Assembly (NCBI RefSeq): GCF_001039355.2
Contig: NW_019775967.1
Location: forward strand, 75,882 to 139,881
Reading direction: 5' to 3'
Length of the DNA stretch: 64,000 bases
From: Lingula anatina
Lineage: Eukaryota; Brachiopoda; Lingulata; Lingulida; Lingulidae
In this document: positions 13,292-24,253 of the stretch, piece after piece
Layout: every line of letters begins with the position of its first letter
Position numbering within the stretch: the first letter of the stretch is position 1
The notes under the pieces: generated by a model
The model's input: only the letters and a program-made list of their open reading frames with translations
Databases searched by the model: none
What the model was told of the DNA's origin: nothing
Position numbers and translations under genes: made by a program

Positions 13292-16200
13292 CATCAATTC
13301 CATTTCTGTTAATCATCTCAGTAACACAATTGTTCTGCCCCACGTGCCCTAAGCCTTGTCATTTCCATCAACTGCCAGTGTGAAGTAGTTGTTAAGATAC
13401 CAAAAGGGAGTGGCTTAACCTGCCACTTATTTCCTGGAAATCACCATTGACCAGTTGTGTGCTAATGTCCTGGATTCTCCAGGAAGCTGCTAATGATCAT
13501 TGTCTCTGGTTCCTAGCCCAACCAATTAGGCAGTACAGGATAGAGGCTGTGTGGGCGGCAAATGGTGATATCATACATGTTCAATAAGTAATATTTCCGG
13601 CGCCTCTCCTCCCACCTTGCTTGTACTGGAGTGTTCATATTGAAGGCATCTTCTTCACTCGTACAATGATGGCTTTTTTATCTTGCAGACTGGAATCAAG
13701 AAGTACAGTTCTTATTTGAGATTAATTAACTTGCTGTTAGTGCAGTGAGTTGATAGGTTAAACATGCCATTATGATGAAGGCTTTGTTGAACATCTTGTT
13801 GAAGTTATTATTTAAGGGCATATACAAATCTTTTCTTATAATGAAATTAGTAACCGTCATAATACTGGGTAAAATAAAATTCAGGTCTTAAATTTCTACC
13901 CTTCCTCTCATCCCCTTACTTAATTCAGTAACACAATAATAATAACAACAACAAAAATAATACAGATAATAAAATGGTGATAATGTCAAATTTGTTCGAA
14001 AAAGGGGATCTTTCCTCAGAATAAATTGATTGGTGTGTAAAGTTTCAGTCTCAGTCTGAGCCAGTGTTTTTGGTATGGTGAACTGAATAGAAAGGTGATT
14101 TATATAAATATTTGCCTCGTTTTCTCTTTCCAGTTGGACTTTCTTTATTTTCCATCTTATTGGTCCATGTTTACTTAGAAAAAGAAATAATTATAATAGC
14201 CATGTAAATGTCAGTGAGCGTGGCATGGAAAAGACTAGTGTAATGTAGATTAAACTGTGCAAAGAAAAAAAAATTGTCTTAACATAAATGCAGTAGAGTG
14301 GATTTCTCGAAATGTTTTTCATATTTTCTTTTTATTGTCTAGTTGATATGATTGTTTTTATATGCATAGTAGCCATAGTGTTTGTTTTTATATAAGAAGT
14401 AACCTTGGTGATTGTTTTAACATGAGAAGTAACCATAGTGATTGTTTTTATATGAGAAGTAACCATAGTGATGTGTTTTTATATGAGAAGTTACCATAGT
14501 GATATGTTTTTACATACAAAGTAACCATAGTGATGAGTGTTAGGTCAGCACCAATGGTCCATGACATAAAAAATTGTTCTTATGTCTGATTTTTTTCTAT
14601 CTTTGTAATTTTGTGCTGCCTTTCTTGGATATTTGACAACTGGTGAGTAACTATTGGAGGATGTGGGAGGGACTGTGTATTATATGCAATGAAATTATTT
14701 CCTATTGTGTATTATTGACAGTATATCCTGTTCTTTCATAGAAAACACAGCACAACACATGCACAAGTATGAAGTGAATAATTTTTGTTTACATTCAAAG
14801 TTCAGAAGAAGAAGATAGTTCACAGAATGTCTTTAGTTTGTGTTCCTGTTCTTGTGTGTCTGTGTAAATGAGCGTGCATGTTTTGCGGTGTACTGTTGTG
14901 TCACGCACTCTCCTCTAAGACACTATGTTGCCATAGTTGGTAGCTGATGTATACAGTCAGTACACAGGGGTAGTTATAGCCTGAGCTTTAGCGAGTCTGG
15001 CTGTTCTTTTCAGTTCTTTTTCCATCTTGTGGGTGAGACGTTGAATTCTGTATATATTTGCCGTTCCATTTTCTTCAGTTTTGTGTTCATTGTCAATTGC
15101 CAATTGTGAATATTTTGTCTTCATATTTTATGTGTAATTTTCAGGTTCGCCCAACTCATCAAATTCTTTAGAAGTGGGAGATGATGACGTGTTTATGGTA
15201 AGGGCTTTAAAATTACTGATATCTACATTTTTTAAGTTTTACTTGCTTCACATGTCAGCAAAATCACAATCTGATTTTAATTGAAAGTTTACTTAACAGA
15301 ATTGTCCTTAGCAGAATTTGACTTAAACATAATTTATGTCCAACCATATTTGGTTTATATGTGAAATGGGGTCGTTTAAAAGTAACATAATGAAAAGTTT
15401 GTCTTTAAATTGAAATTGTCAAAAAATTATTCCACATGTTCTTGCAGTTGACATGTACTAATAACTAACTTAGAAAAAAAAAGGGTTAAAACTTTTATTC
15501 TTTTCCAGCCATTAGACCTTCCACTTCGCCGCCAAGATTCGTCCTCACAATCTGCTCAATCTGCAAGTACGAATTCGACAACGACAAGTAGTCCTACGCC
15601 TCATTCTCCCATCACCACTCAGGATGTAGCATATCAGTCTCCCACGCGGCACCATCCCCCGCCGCTGCCACCGCTACAGACACAGACATCATCATCTAGT
15701 AGCAGTAATGTGGAACATTTGAAAAAAATAAATTATGTTTCTTCAAGGACTGAGCTAGAAAAGGAGGAGGTGTGGATTAAAAACCATAAGAAGGAACACA
15801 AAGATGACAAGGACAAAGATGGTAGTGGAGAAAGAATAGACTTAGGTTATTCTTATGTGCAGTTTCAAAAACCAAGACAATCTGTTCATGACTATCAGTA
15901 CCCAAATATAGACTCCAAAAAGGAAAGAAAGGACTCGCTTTCTAGCATAAAAAAGAATAATTTGACATCAAGTAGTAACATGGCACCACTGCCACTTCCA
16001 ACCAAAAAGAAAAAGAAGCATAAAGACTCTGGGAAATCAGATTACCTGCTCCAAAGGCATGTTTGCTGCCAGTACTGCAATTTAAGCTTTGATGAACAGT
16101 CCAACACCCCAGGGAGCTGTAAGGAGGCCCCAGATAGGGTCCATAATATTATCGAGAAAGTCAGCTGCCTTTGCTGTGCTGAGGCGGTCCTTTATCACTG

Positions 16201-16396
16201 TTATGCCGACGAAGACGGTCGCTATGGACATGTGTGTGCCTGTGACACTTCTGAAGATAAGTGCTGTCTTAAGTGGATAACATTAACAATTCTCAGTTTT
16301 TTTGTCCCCTGTCTGTGTTGCTACCTGCCTCTGCGTGCCTGTCACAGGTGTGGTATCAGGTGTGGCTGCTGCGGAGGACGGCACCAGGCCAAATGA
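6590..16396 (+). CDS. SPRED: SPRED (Sprouty-related, EVH1 domain) gene, 4 exons, first coding exon missing
   Basis: The exons join(6590..6776, 9274..9439, 15145..15197, 15509..16396) are all bounded by AG and GT and keep one frame, giving about 431 residues up to a TGA at 16394-16396. The order is EVH1 (exons 1-2 here, about 115 aa), a Ser/Thr/Pro-rich linker with lysine-rich stretches, a possible KBD-like part, and a C-terminal Sprouty (SPR) cysteine-rich domain ending [11 protein letters not shown]. Family knowledge: SPRED proteins are membrane-associated inhibitors of Ras-ERK signalling that bring neurofibromin to the membrane through EVH1; the SPR domain anchors them to membranes. The first exon here needs two bases from an upstream exon carrying the ATG; vertebrate SPREDs have a short first coding exon of this kind. 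I could not identify it in 1-6589. Which vertebrate paralogue it matches is not resolved, and a pre-duplication single gene is expected. Confidence 0.95.
6777..9273 (+). other. SPRED intron between the EVH1 exons
   Basis: GTAAGT...TACTAG. Contains the solo MITE end at 7227 and homopolymer T runs. Nothing else seen. Confidence 0.9.
7227..7286. mobile_element. Solo terminal fragment of the 5762-6077 MITE family
   Basis: CAGGCCTGCCCAACTACCAG followed by ACTCGGCACCGAATTATCCT and GAATTCACCGGTAG matches the left arm of the element at 5762. The matching right arm is absent. It lies inside a SPRED intron. Confidence 0.75.
9274..9439 (+). CDS. SPRED: SPRED exon: C-terminal half of EVH1
   Basis: The acceptor AG is at 9272-9273 and the donor GTAAGT at 9440. 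Phase is 0 in, 1 out. It encodes [13 protein letters not shown], then [15 protein letters not shown] and [17 protein letters not shown], which close the EVH1 domain with its last helix. The ORF runs on 16 codons into the intron, but the strong donor and the family end point fix the exon end. Confidence 0.95.
12769..13015. mobile_element. Tc1/mariner-like MITE (TA-flanked foldback)
   Basis: The ends GGGCTCACTCCC and GAATGAGCCC are inverted and flanked by TA (12767-12768, 13016-13017). The arms pair imperfectly over about 90 bases, including TCATTCTACATAGAACGATC against the complement of GATCATTCTACATAGAATGA and GCTGAATGCAAT on both sides. 247 bp, no coding capacity, inside a SPRED intron. Confidence 0.65.
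13247..13288. repeat. (CT)n microsatellite
   Basis: About 21 CT units in a SPRED intron. Confidence 0.95.
14341..14535. repeat. 30 bp minisatellite, about 6 degenerate copies
   Basis: The unit approximates AACCATAGTGATTGTTTTTA then TATGAGAAGT, with starts at 14371, 14401, 14431, 14461 and about 14492 and 14522. It lies in the SPRED intron between 9439 and 15145. Confidence 0.85.
15145..15197 (+). CDS. SPRED: SPRED small linker exon
   Basis: This 53 bp exon lies between TTTTCAG and GTAAGG. Phase is 1 in, 0 out, exactly matching the exons on either side. It encodes 18 residues, [18 protein letters not shown], the acidic/serine linker after EVH1. It is too short to call alone; phase and position support it. 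Confidence 0.85.
15509..16396 (+). CDS. SPRED: SPRED last coding exon: linker, KBD-like region, Sprouty domain
   Basis: The acceptor TTTTCCAG ends at 15508; the frame opens with [11 protein letters not shown] and runs 295 codons to TGA. The first 65 residues are Ser/Thr/Pro-rich with a PPPLPPL run. Next comes a charged section and [20 protein letters not shown], which may correspond to the c-Kit-binding-like domain, then two lysine clusters. From about 16057 the cysteine-rich SPR domain begins: [35 protein letters not shown], a hydrophobic run ([17 protein letters not shown]) and CHRCG..CGCCGG. This is the palmitoylated membrane-targeting part. The whole SPR domain in one exon is typical of the family. 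Confidence 0.95.
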   Translation, partial: PLDLPLRRQDSSSQSAQSASTNSTTTSSPTPHSPITTQDVAYQSPTRHHPPPLPPLQTQTSSSSSSNVEHLKKINYVSSRTELEKEEVWIKNHKKEHKDDKDKDGSGERIDLGYSYVQFQKPRQSVHDYQYPNIDSKKERKDSLSSIKKNNLTSSSNMAPLPLPTKKKKKHKDSGKSDYLLQRHVCCQYCNLSFDEQSNTPGSCKEAPDRVHNIIEKVSCLCCAEAVLYHCYADEDGRYGHVCACDTSEDKCCLKWITLTILSFFVPCLCCYLPLRACHRCGIRCGCCGGRHQAK

Positions 16397-17549
16397 CCAC
16401 AGAGAGTCCGCTAAGCAAAGGGAATTGTTCTAAGTAGAAGACATACCTAAGCAGGCTTCTATACAATACAAGCAGGCTTCTGGTCTGTAAGGAGGCTGGC
16501 ATTGCTGTACAGTTGGAGGGGAGGCAGTCAGCTAGGTAGCCAGTGGGCTGCTGTACTTCTGTCTGCTGTGTACATTGGCAACAGCCAACTTTTGTCAAGA
16601 ATCTTGTGCCAAATATGACAGCAGCCAGGTTATTGCAGATAACTGTACATATCTGTATTGACAACCTGTGATACTGACCACAAGCAAGGCTGTGGGAGGA
16701 AGGAAAGAAGGAAGGAGGAAAAAGGGCTGCTTGGAGCTCTGCTTGAGGAATGTTAAGGTTGAGAAATAAATGCTCCAAGGCAAGGAGGTACATGTGTCTA
16801 GAGACAAGGATCTCTGGTGTGCACACGTTGTGTTTTCAGAGGAGTCTTTTGGCTATGCAAAGACCAAGCATGCTACGGTCCAGTTCTAATGTAGGGCCTC
16901 TTGTAGACTGTCCATTTTTAACATGGTTCATTGTGCGACCAAGCTGGTTCATTGTGCGACCAAGCTGGTTCATTGTGTGACCATGCTGGTTCATTGTGTG
17001 ATCACATCCGTTCATTGTGTGACCACGCCGGATCATTGTGCAACCACCGGTCAGTGCAATTGCTAAAAAGGACAGTCAACAAACAGGGCATCAATGTGAT
17101 TCAGGGAAGACAGAGCAGTCTTGAAAAAGAACCTTTGAAATGAAAGGATGGTACTTGGATTTATCATGCAAACAAAGGGGTTTTTTTACGAGCAGGACCC
17201 AAGCATAAAAGGGATGTTAGTACAAGTACAGGACTGCGAGACATGGTGTGAGAAGAGAAGACTTCAGGAGTGGGGCAGATGTAAACCTGGGTGTCAGTGT
17301 AGGACTTGGGGGGGTGTGAACTGGTTGGCTACCCAGGTTCTAGTATAAAAACAAAGCACAGAATGGGGATTGTGCAATGAACTGGTTCTGATGATAAGTT
17401 ATGATTATGTTGAAGATAAAACATGTTGATGATGATGACAATGATGATGCTGTGTTGTTGAGATTGTTGTAAGGCTTTTACAGTGGCTATCAGGCTTTTT
17501 GTTAAAATTTACATGTAATATTTTGGAAAGGACTCAGATACAGAATAAA
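16397..17549 (+). other. Proximal SPRED 3' UTR, with candidate polyadenylation signal
   Basis: The sequence after the SPRED stop has no supported coding exon. It contains a 21 bp minisatellite (listed separately). AATAAA hexamers occur at about 16766 and at 17544-17549 (CAGAATAAATCAG); the second is a plausible poly(A) signal. Further AATAAA motifs near 18289 and 19916 mean the UTR could be longer. The true end cannot be set from sequence alone. Confidence 0.45.
16925..17045. repeat. 21 bp minisatellite, about 6 copies, in SPRED 3' UTR
   Basis: The consensus unit is GGTTCATTGTGCGACCAAGC plus T, tandem from 16925. The first two copies are identical; the later copies drift (TGTGTGACCATGCT, GTGATCACATCC and so on). 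Because 21 is a multiple of 3 the array creates spurious repetitive ORFs on both strands, which are not treated as genes. Confidence 0.9.
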
Positions 17550-19581
17550 TCAGTCATGATAATTTGATTACGTAAATCCATAGTGTCTTTGAAAATAATG
17601 TTGGATTTTGAATTGCGTACGTTGTTTACAAACATCTGCCAGTCTGGAGTCTGAATTACTGAGGTGCAAAAATTTTGGAGTCACTTCTGGGAATATATAA
17701 GAAAAAGGGAAGTGTTAAGAGAATTATCAGGAGATTGCTATTTCTTTGTCTTTTAGTTCATCTTTTCCATTTATTTATTTTCATTATTTTATGCAGAACT
17801 AGAATTCATTTGTATACAGCAGGCTATGTGCCACAGTGTATAAAGCTGTAAAGTATTACAGTTGAAGGTATTTTTGAGACAAATCATTTCATTTTTACTT
17901 TGTATATACATTGTAAAAGAAAGTTCCTGGCAACCAATAGAGCTCTGTTAACAATAAGGAATTGCTGTTCCAAGTACAATGTAGTTTGTATATGTGAATC
18001 TTTTTAACTTGTTGATTTTAGTGAACTCACCGAGCTACATTTCTTAATTGCCACTTATTTTAAAGGCTTTGTTAATTTACTTGTTTTAATTCTTTCTGGT
18101 TATTGAGTTAAGAGGTTGATGTTTGCATTTTATCTTGGTCAGAAGACAACTTGGTTATAGAAGGTGCACAGTATTAAGATAAATCAGTTATTAGCTTGGT
18201 TCTTTATTTTACTGAATCTGGTAACTGAAAGGTCAGAATATAAGACACAGGAGAAAAAAGGATTTGGGAATTATTTAAAATGTTAAAAAATAAAGTTGCT
18301 GAGTAGTGAAGGCATGGCAGTTGAGATGCCACCCCCCCCCCCTTCTACCCTTCAGTTTTTACATTAATCATTTTCCCCCCTCAATGCTGGGTATGTGATG
18401 TGAAGTAATAGATATCAGAATGCTCACACCATTGTAGCATCATGTCATTTAATAAGTAAATAGTATGATAAAGTTCACAAAGACCTTTTCACTTTATGTT
18501 AAGTATCGCTTCTGTGTATTCTTTGGCGTTTTTTACATGTTTCATGATAGTTTTTTCCATTGAATTATTATTATTATTTTTTTATTGTAAGCCTGGAACT
18601 AGTCAACTTTTGTTTCCTATAGACCAATTTCTATAAGTGGCTTTGGTTACAGTCTTCTAGTTAACTCTACTGAAAACAAAATCAAATATCTACTTAAGTT
18701 TTCTCCTTTGGTTTTTAATATTAAAAAGGAACGGATACATGATGAAATGAAAAATGAACATAGCAAATGTTATTGATGGTTATATTGTGTACAGAATTAA
18801 GCTCAGGTATATATATATGTAAATATATATATTCTAAAGGTCACAATGATAAGATAAGACACAAAAAGATGGCTTTTTGTACTCGTTTGTGAAAGTGCCG
18901 GTCTTCCGTAACCATTGTACTAATTATTTGGCTACTTAAGTATCACTTTCTGCAGAGTTACCACCTTGACTACCAGACCATATGTATTAAGATTTACCTT
19001 TGTGACCATGTTTAAAGGATTTGGAATGTGATTAGGTAGACTTGGATGGTTTTGTATGGGAGTTTGTTTTCATATGCCAGAATAGTACTTACACACTGAT
19101 CATACAAATCAGCCCTTGAGGAATGCAATTTTACGTCCAAATGTGGGGAAGATTTTGTGTTGTTTATTCTCTAGTACACCCTGTAAAACTTTTCTGACTG
19201 CGCCTTCCATTTTCAGTACGCCGTTTGTTACTTATCACGGCTATTTTTATTTGCTTAAATTGTTCTTATATTGTCATGTTTATGGAGGTGTATTGGTGTG
19301 GCTTTTTAAACAACATTTTAATTTAGCATACAAACAGCAAGAGAGGCAGAACTGATTAAACGGTGTGAGAGAAAATAGTATTAATGTTTTAACGACTTTT
19401 TTGCTGTTAACCCGCTTTTGCCAACTTTTTATTGCCAATACTGTACTTTTGTGGAAGAGATAGTGTCAGAATATTTTCTTTTTATGTTGCATAATTGTTC
19501 AGTGAGCTTTATTCTGTTGCCTTATGAGAGCCAAGTGGACTTTTCCCTGCATTTGCGCTGCCTGTAAGTTAAGTTATCAGC

Positions 19582-19675
19582 GATTGGATGCACATTTGAG
19601 AAAAAAATTCTGACCAATCAGAAACCAGTGATTTGATGCATGTTTGAACTTCTGACCAATCAGGAATCAACTGTG
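19582..19675. repeat. Two-copy ~45 bp direct repeat with CCAAT-like motifs
   Basis: GATTGGATGCACATTTGA...TTCTGACCAATCAG is followed by GATTTGATGCATGTTTGAAC TTCTGACCAATCAG. It lies in the SPRED-ALK intergenic region. The GACCAATCA motif could bind NF-Y but there is no other promoter evidence. Confidence 0.6.
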
Positions 19676-21114
19676 ATCAATATTGAAAAGAAAAAAGGAC
19701 ATGCGCTGATCATATTGCATGTTATACTTGAGATACGAATAGGCATTGTTCGTATATGTACATATTGTTGATGCATTTACAATGTACTGCTATGAGGAAG
19801 GATGGCCAGAAGTTAAAGCCGGGCTGTGATCGGCAGCTGCCGCGTAGTTGTCATTTCTTTGCAGTCGAACAGAATTCCAGGAGTCTGGCGTCACTTTGTG
19901 ATAACATCTCTTAAAAATAAAAGCACATTGCTTAAACTAATATTCGATATGATGTTGTTTTTTTCCATCGTCGTGAATCTCGAAGTGCAATCAAACGCAA
20001 AGCGGAGTTTCACCGTGCAAACGGCTGTATTCTGGACTGATTGCCCGAACACGATTCGCAGTTGTAAAATCACAAGTGCGTTTAACTTTTTAAAGATCGA
20101 ACACAAATTTACTGAATGTTTTAGTTAAGTATTTTCCATGCCGTTCCCATTGCAATATAAATATGTCCTAGAATAATTTTCTTGGTTACAATTTTTAAAA
20201 ATCCCAGCCAAAATCCAAATTTTGATCATGAGACAAGAAAACCCGAAAAATTATGTTAAATCTTAAAGTACATTTTTTTAAAATGAGATCATTTTCTTTA
20301 CGTTTTTTCCAATTTAATCGTTACATCGAAACCTATGAAAAAAAGGTTAAAACCTAACTCTGGTGATAATGGGACTGGTAAAGAGTTTTACAGCACTATA
20401 AACACTTGTCCAGCTTTTGGCCCCTATACACAGATTGATGTCATGGGCAACAAGCACCAAACTAAGGTTGTATTGGACTCTCCAAGACAGCCAGCAGACC
20501 AGACCTCTACACGCTATGGTATATTCCATGAACAGAGACTTCTAGATATCATTTCTCTTAAAATTCTCTTAAAACGCGGCATTTCTCGTCAAATGGCAAT
20601 CTAGTTTGTTTTTCAGAAAATTATGGCTACCATAAAAAGATTAAAAAAAAAGAAAAATCACGGAGCGTAGTCTACAGTTATGTGAATTCTATTTTATTTT
20701 TGAAATGTGTTTGAAAAAGACTAAATACGCCAATATTACAAGAAGAACATGGTCGGCCCAATTCAATGATTTTAAAAACGAAATCTTAAGATGTTGTTTG
20801 TGCTTATGAACAATCTAGGAAAAGCACATTTCACAATTCAAGGAAACATACTCCATGATATCTGGACAAGATGGAAGCTGGAAGTTTTTAAAAGACCAAA
20901 AGAAAAAAATCAGCCATATCCAACTCAACAATGTGTAAAATTTTGATTTGCAATGTTCACAATTTCTCTCAGTATCAGGGCCAGCAATCAGGGTACGTGC
21001 ATCAGAATATCTTCCAAGTTTTTGTAATCAACTGAACTAAAGAGGTGGTACATTACTGACGTTATCCTACATGAGTAAGCCATGAGCAAACTCGCATCAG
21101 AAATTTAACCGTAT

Positions 21115-21359
21115 CAGGGGCGGATCCAGGAATATTTAAAGGGGGAGGGGAACCGCAGATGCAAAGCCGCCGAAGGGCCCCCCAAAAAATTTGGTGTTTT
21201 AGAGGGCGAACTAAGCCATTTGGTACGGTTTAGAACTATAAATCAGCTAGTCAAAATTCTAATTCCAAGAGGGGCAAAGGGAAAATTAGTATTTTTTTTT
21301 TTATCAGAGACTAAAGAGGGGATCAGGACCCCCTGACCCCCCTTCTAAATCCGCCACTG
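21115..21359. mobile_element. hAT-like MITE, 245 bp
   Basis: The left end CAGGGGCGGATCCAGGAATA and the complement of the right end, CAGTGGCGGATTTAGAAGGG, share the CAGxGGCGGAT terminus widely seen in marine invertebrate hAT-derived elements (from memory). A G-rich and a C-rich tract follow the ends. CGTAT is repeated directly outside both ends (21110-21114, 21360-21364); a hAT duplication would be 8 bp, so the class is uncertain. Confidence 0.7.
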
Positions 21360-21374
21360 CGTATATAGCGAGCG

Positions 21375-21410
<36 letters not shown>

Positions 21411-21649
21411 AATATATAGGGATTTTTATACAACTTAAACATGTAACCAACCGTTACATGGCAAAATTTACTGGGTTAAAGAAACTTTTTGGCTATCAAA
21501 TTGCAAAACGCCACTAAAAGTGTTGACTTCTGTGAAAATTATCCTTTTATCAAAGAAAGATCACTTGGAAGTTTTTAAAAAATCCGGTCTGGTAATCGAT
21601 GATTTTTGTAAGAGTAATCTGATGTGTATGAATTACACTTTATCTGTTT

Positions 21650-21651
21650 GT

Positions 21652-21702
<51 letters not shown>

Positions 21703-21704
21703 TT
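21650..21704. repeat. (TTTA)n microsatellite
   Basis: About 13 uninterrupted TTTA units in the SPRED-ALK intergenic region. A (GA)n tract at 21379-21407 lies beside the hAT-like MITE. Confidence 0.95.
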
Positions 21705-22113
21705 GAGGGCAAAGACATGGTAAATTTCAAATTTATTTTTCCCATGACCTTCCATTATACAGTATATCGATATATATTGAAATGTTAATTGCTTACGCCT
21801 TCGTGTGAAAAAAAGTATTAAACAAGGATGGTAAAAGGATGAAAAAAGTCATCGAAAGTTTTATGTGATTAGTTAATTTCATCATCAAAATGTAATTTTC
21901 CATCAATGTAAAACAAACTTGAACTGAACTAATGGTACGATCCAAGTATGATGTAAAGCACATTATAATTTATATTTTAGGTTTTTAATAGAAAACGAAG
22001 CTCTGGGAGCTTGCTTTATAAGGAAATATGGCGTGGTGGAATAACAAATTAGAATGGAAAATTCTGGTGATCACGTAAAGAACAAGGTCGGAGAAATAGG
22101 TATAAATATTTAC

Positions 22114-22353
22114 CTTTGTTGCAAAACTGAAAACCACCGTCCTTTCATAACGTTTAATTGTTCCGTTTAGAAATTTGTTTTCCGTATTATCTTTATGAAA
22201 CTCAACCACAGGGGAAGCAAACAGGTAAAAAGTTAATGATATGTGACAAGAAAATTCACTTTCTGGTTTACTATGTCTCAACCAGAATCCGCCATTTCCT
22301 CCAGTATCGTTCACCATAACGTCAGAGAGGAAAGACACAAAGGATATTACTAG
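22114..22353 (-). CDS. Possible orphan coding exon, function unknown
   Basis: On the complement, an ATGACAG acceptor precedes an open frame of exactly 80 codons that ends at ACAAAG|GTAAAT, phase 0 at both ends. It reads LVISFVSFLSDVMVNDTGGN, then GFWLRHSKPESEF and VVEFHKDNTENKF, and looks more protein-like than neighbouring chance ORFs. I recognise no family and found no partner exons. It could be a decayed exon or chance. Confidence 0.2.
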
Positions 22354-22696
22354 CTGTCATCGGATGATCTTAAATTTAACAACTCTTATTATTATTATTT
22401 TTTACTGAGAAAGCTGGAGGCTGGGTCGTTTGGTTCGTTGTTTGAACTTTTCGACACCGATGCCCCTGCACACTTTTTCTACGATACTTATAATAATACA
22501 TAACTTTCGTAAAAAAATCTGAATAATCATATTATCCAATATTTGTTGTATGTAGAGGGGGATTGAAAACATGCTCTGGAAATAAACCAGACGATTTTTA
22601 TTATAGCGCTGAACTTTGCAACCATACGATGGAAGAAATATATATATATGTTTTTTTAGGAGAATAGGTATATTTTTTCTCAGTCGGCAATATAAG

Positions 22697-22996
22697 ATCG
22701 CATTCACAACGAGTTGAGCCAGGCTTTACAAATCCTGGGGACTAAATATGGCGGTCGTACATGAAAGAAATACCGCTTAATCTTTTAATAGTCTCTCCGC
22801 CTCTCACACGCCTCCCCACATGTCGTCCCTGCGGGGGGACAGTCATTAAATCTCGGCCCCATTGGGACGACACATGAGGAGGCGTGTGAGAGGCGGAGAG
22901 ACTATTAAAAGATTAGGCGGTTTTTCATTCATGTACGTCCGCCATATTTAGTCCCCAGGATTTGTAAAGCCTGGCTCAACTCGTTGTGAATGCGAT
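22697..22996. repeat. 300 bp near-perfect inverted repeat (hairpin)
   Basis: The outer arms are ATCGCATTCACAACGAGTTG and its exact complement at the right end. The arms continue almost without mismatch through GGCTTTACAAATCCTGGGGA, TATGGCGG.CGTACATGAA and CTCTCCGCCTCTCACACGCC to a centre near 22845. It is GC-richer than its surroundings. There is no clear target-site duplication, so a MITE origin is likely but unproven. Confidence 0.85.
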
Positions 22997-24247
22997 GTAA
23001 AACATCTTAACAGGACTTAAAATCACTGCGGAATGTTTGCGATCTCTCCCCAGGGATAACGTGGACGGTGTAGTTGCACATTCACTTCTCAGTTTTGGCT
23101 TTTTCGTTTCGAAAAAGGTATATAAACATTTGTCCATTGTGGAAAAGAAAGGTTGTCTCACTCAGCACGTTGACGTGGGTGTAGAAAGCGAAACAGCGAA
23201 GTTACGAAAGCTTAGAAATCAAGAACCCATTGAAAACGAAACAGTATCTCAGTTTCAACTTTCATATCATTTTTGCGAAATTGTTTATGAAGCTGGCAAA
23301 ATATTTTAGAAAAGGGACACTAATATGATTATGGCTTGCTGTGGCCGTAAAAAAGGAGCGATGATTTTTACTTATTGATATTGTGAACAAAGACAAGATT
23401 GCAATACATTGATGAAATCCGACTCACAATACGATTATTTTCTAAAAAAATACGGTTTTTTGGCTCTCAAATATTGTAAATATAATATCTTTGATGATTG
23501 GAAATTACATTCAAGAAAAATATTTATATTAGTTGAAGATTAAAAAAAAATTGCAGAAAATTTTATTTCTTAGCTTTGAAGCTGTTCGGAGGGGGGGGGG
23601 GGTGCAGAATCTTCAAATCCTTTTTCCTTTGACTTACTATGTGTGATATATGAATAAGTGAATCTCGTAATCACTGTGTTGATTTTACTTCAACAAATAA
23701 TTTCTTAATGGCACCAGTATTGATTAAGTAATAAAAAAGCGCCCAAGCTCTCTGCTTTTATCAAAATCAAGATTTATGGTATTCGGACCTAATTTAATAA
23801 ATAAATAAACAAACGTTTATACAATGTCTATGACACTATAATCAAATATAAAATATCATTTATGAAAGATGTAGATGTTTATTATTCAAGCAATTAGAGA
23901 ACCTATTAATTTTTTTTAATGTGCTAAACAGATTATTATTATCATTTTACTCTCGATAATTGCATTTCTACTAAATATTGATATGACAAACTCTTTGGAA
24001 TGTGACGTGGTGGGTCGCATTAAACGTATTGTAGAACCTGGTTTTCTCAAAACGAAAGTAAACTGGATTTGCTTATTTTCCAACCAGTCAACACACTTTG
24101 CTGTCACGCCCTGTAATTCGCCAAAAATACAATATTTGGCCAAGTAATTTCATTATCCGTTTTTGAGAATGGGCTTAATATAACAAATTATAAAATTTAA
24201 TAACACAGAAAACTGGAACCCAAAAGTGATGAGATCTTGATTTAATT

Positions 24248-24253
24248 TTTATT
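24248..24253 (-). other. Candidate ALK polyadenylation signal
   Basis: AATAAA on the complement, about 960 bases past the distal stop at 25213. It is a weak call because the sequence here is AT-rich. Confidence 0.3.

Larger units (their letters stand above)
9440..15144 (+). other. SPRED intron after EVH1
   Basis: GTAAGT...TTTCAG, about 5.7 kb. Holds the TA-flanked MITE, a (CT)n tract and the 30 bp minisatellite. The ORFs here have no coding signature. Confidence 0.9.

Noticed and set aside
16356-16826. 156-codon minus-strand ORF overlapping the SPRED stop
   Set aside because: Antisense to SPRED coding and UTR, with no domain; a shadow.
16836-17036. Repetitive ORFs on both strands at the 21 bp array
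   Set aside because: Periodic translations are a by-product of a repeat length divisible by three; they lie in the SPRED 3' UTR.
23037-23309. 90-codon plus-strand ORF after the hairpin
   Set aside because: Somewhat protein-like but with no family, splice partner or start context; noted only.
23916-24143. 75-codon minus-strand ORF
   Set aside because: No acceptor nearby, an upstream stop, and no recognised domain.
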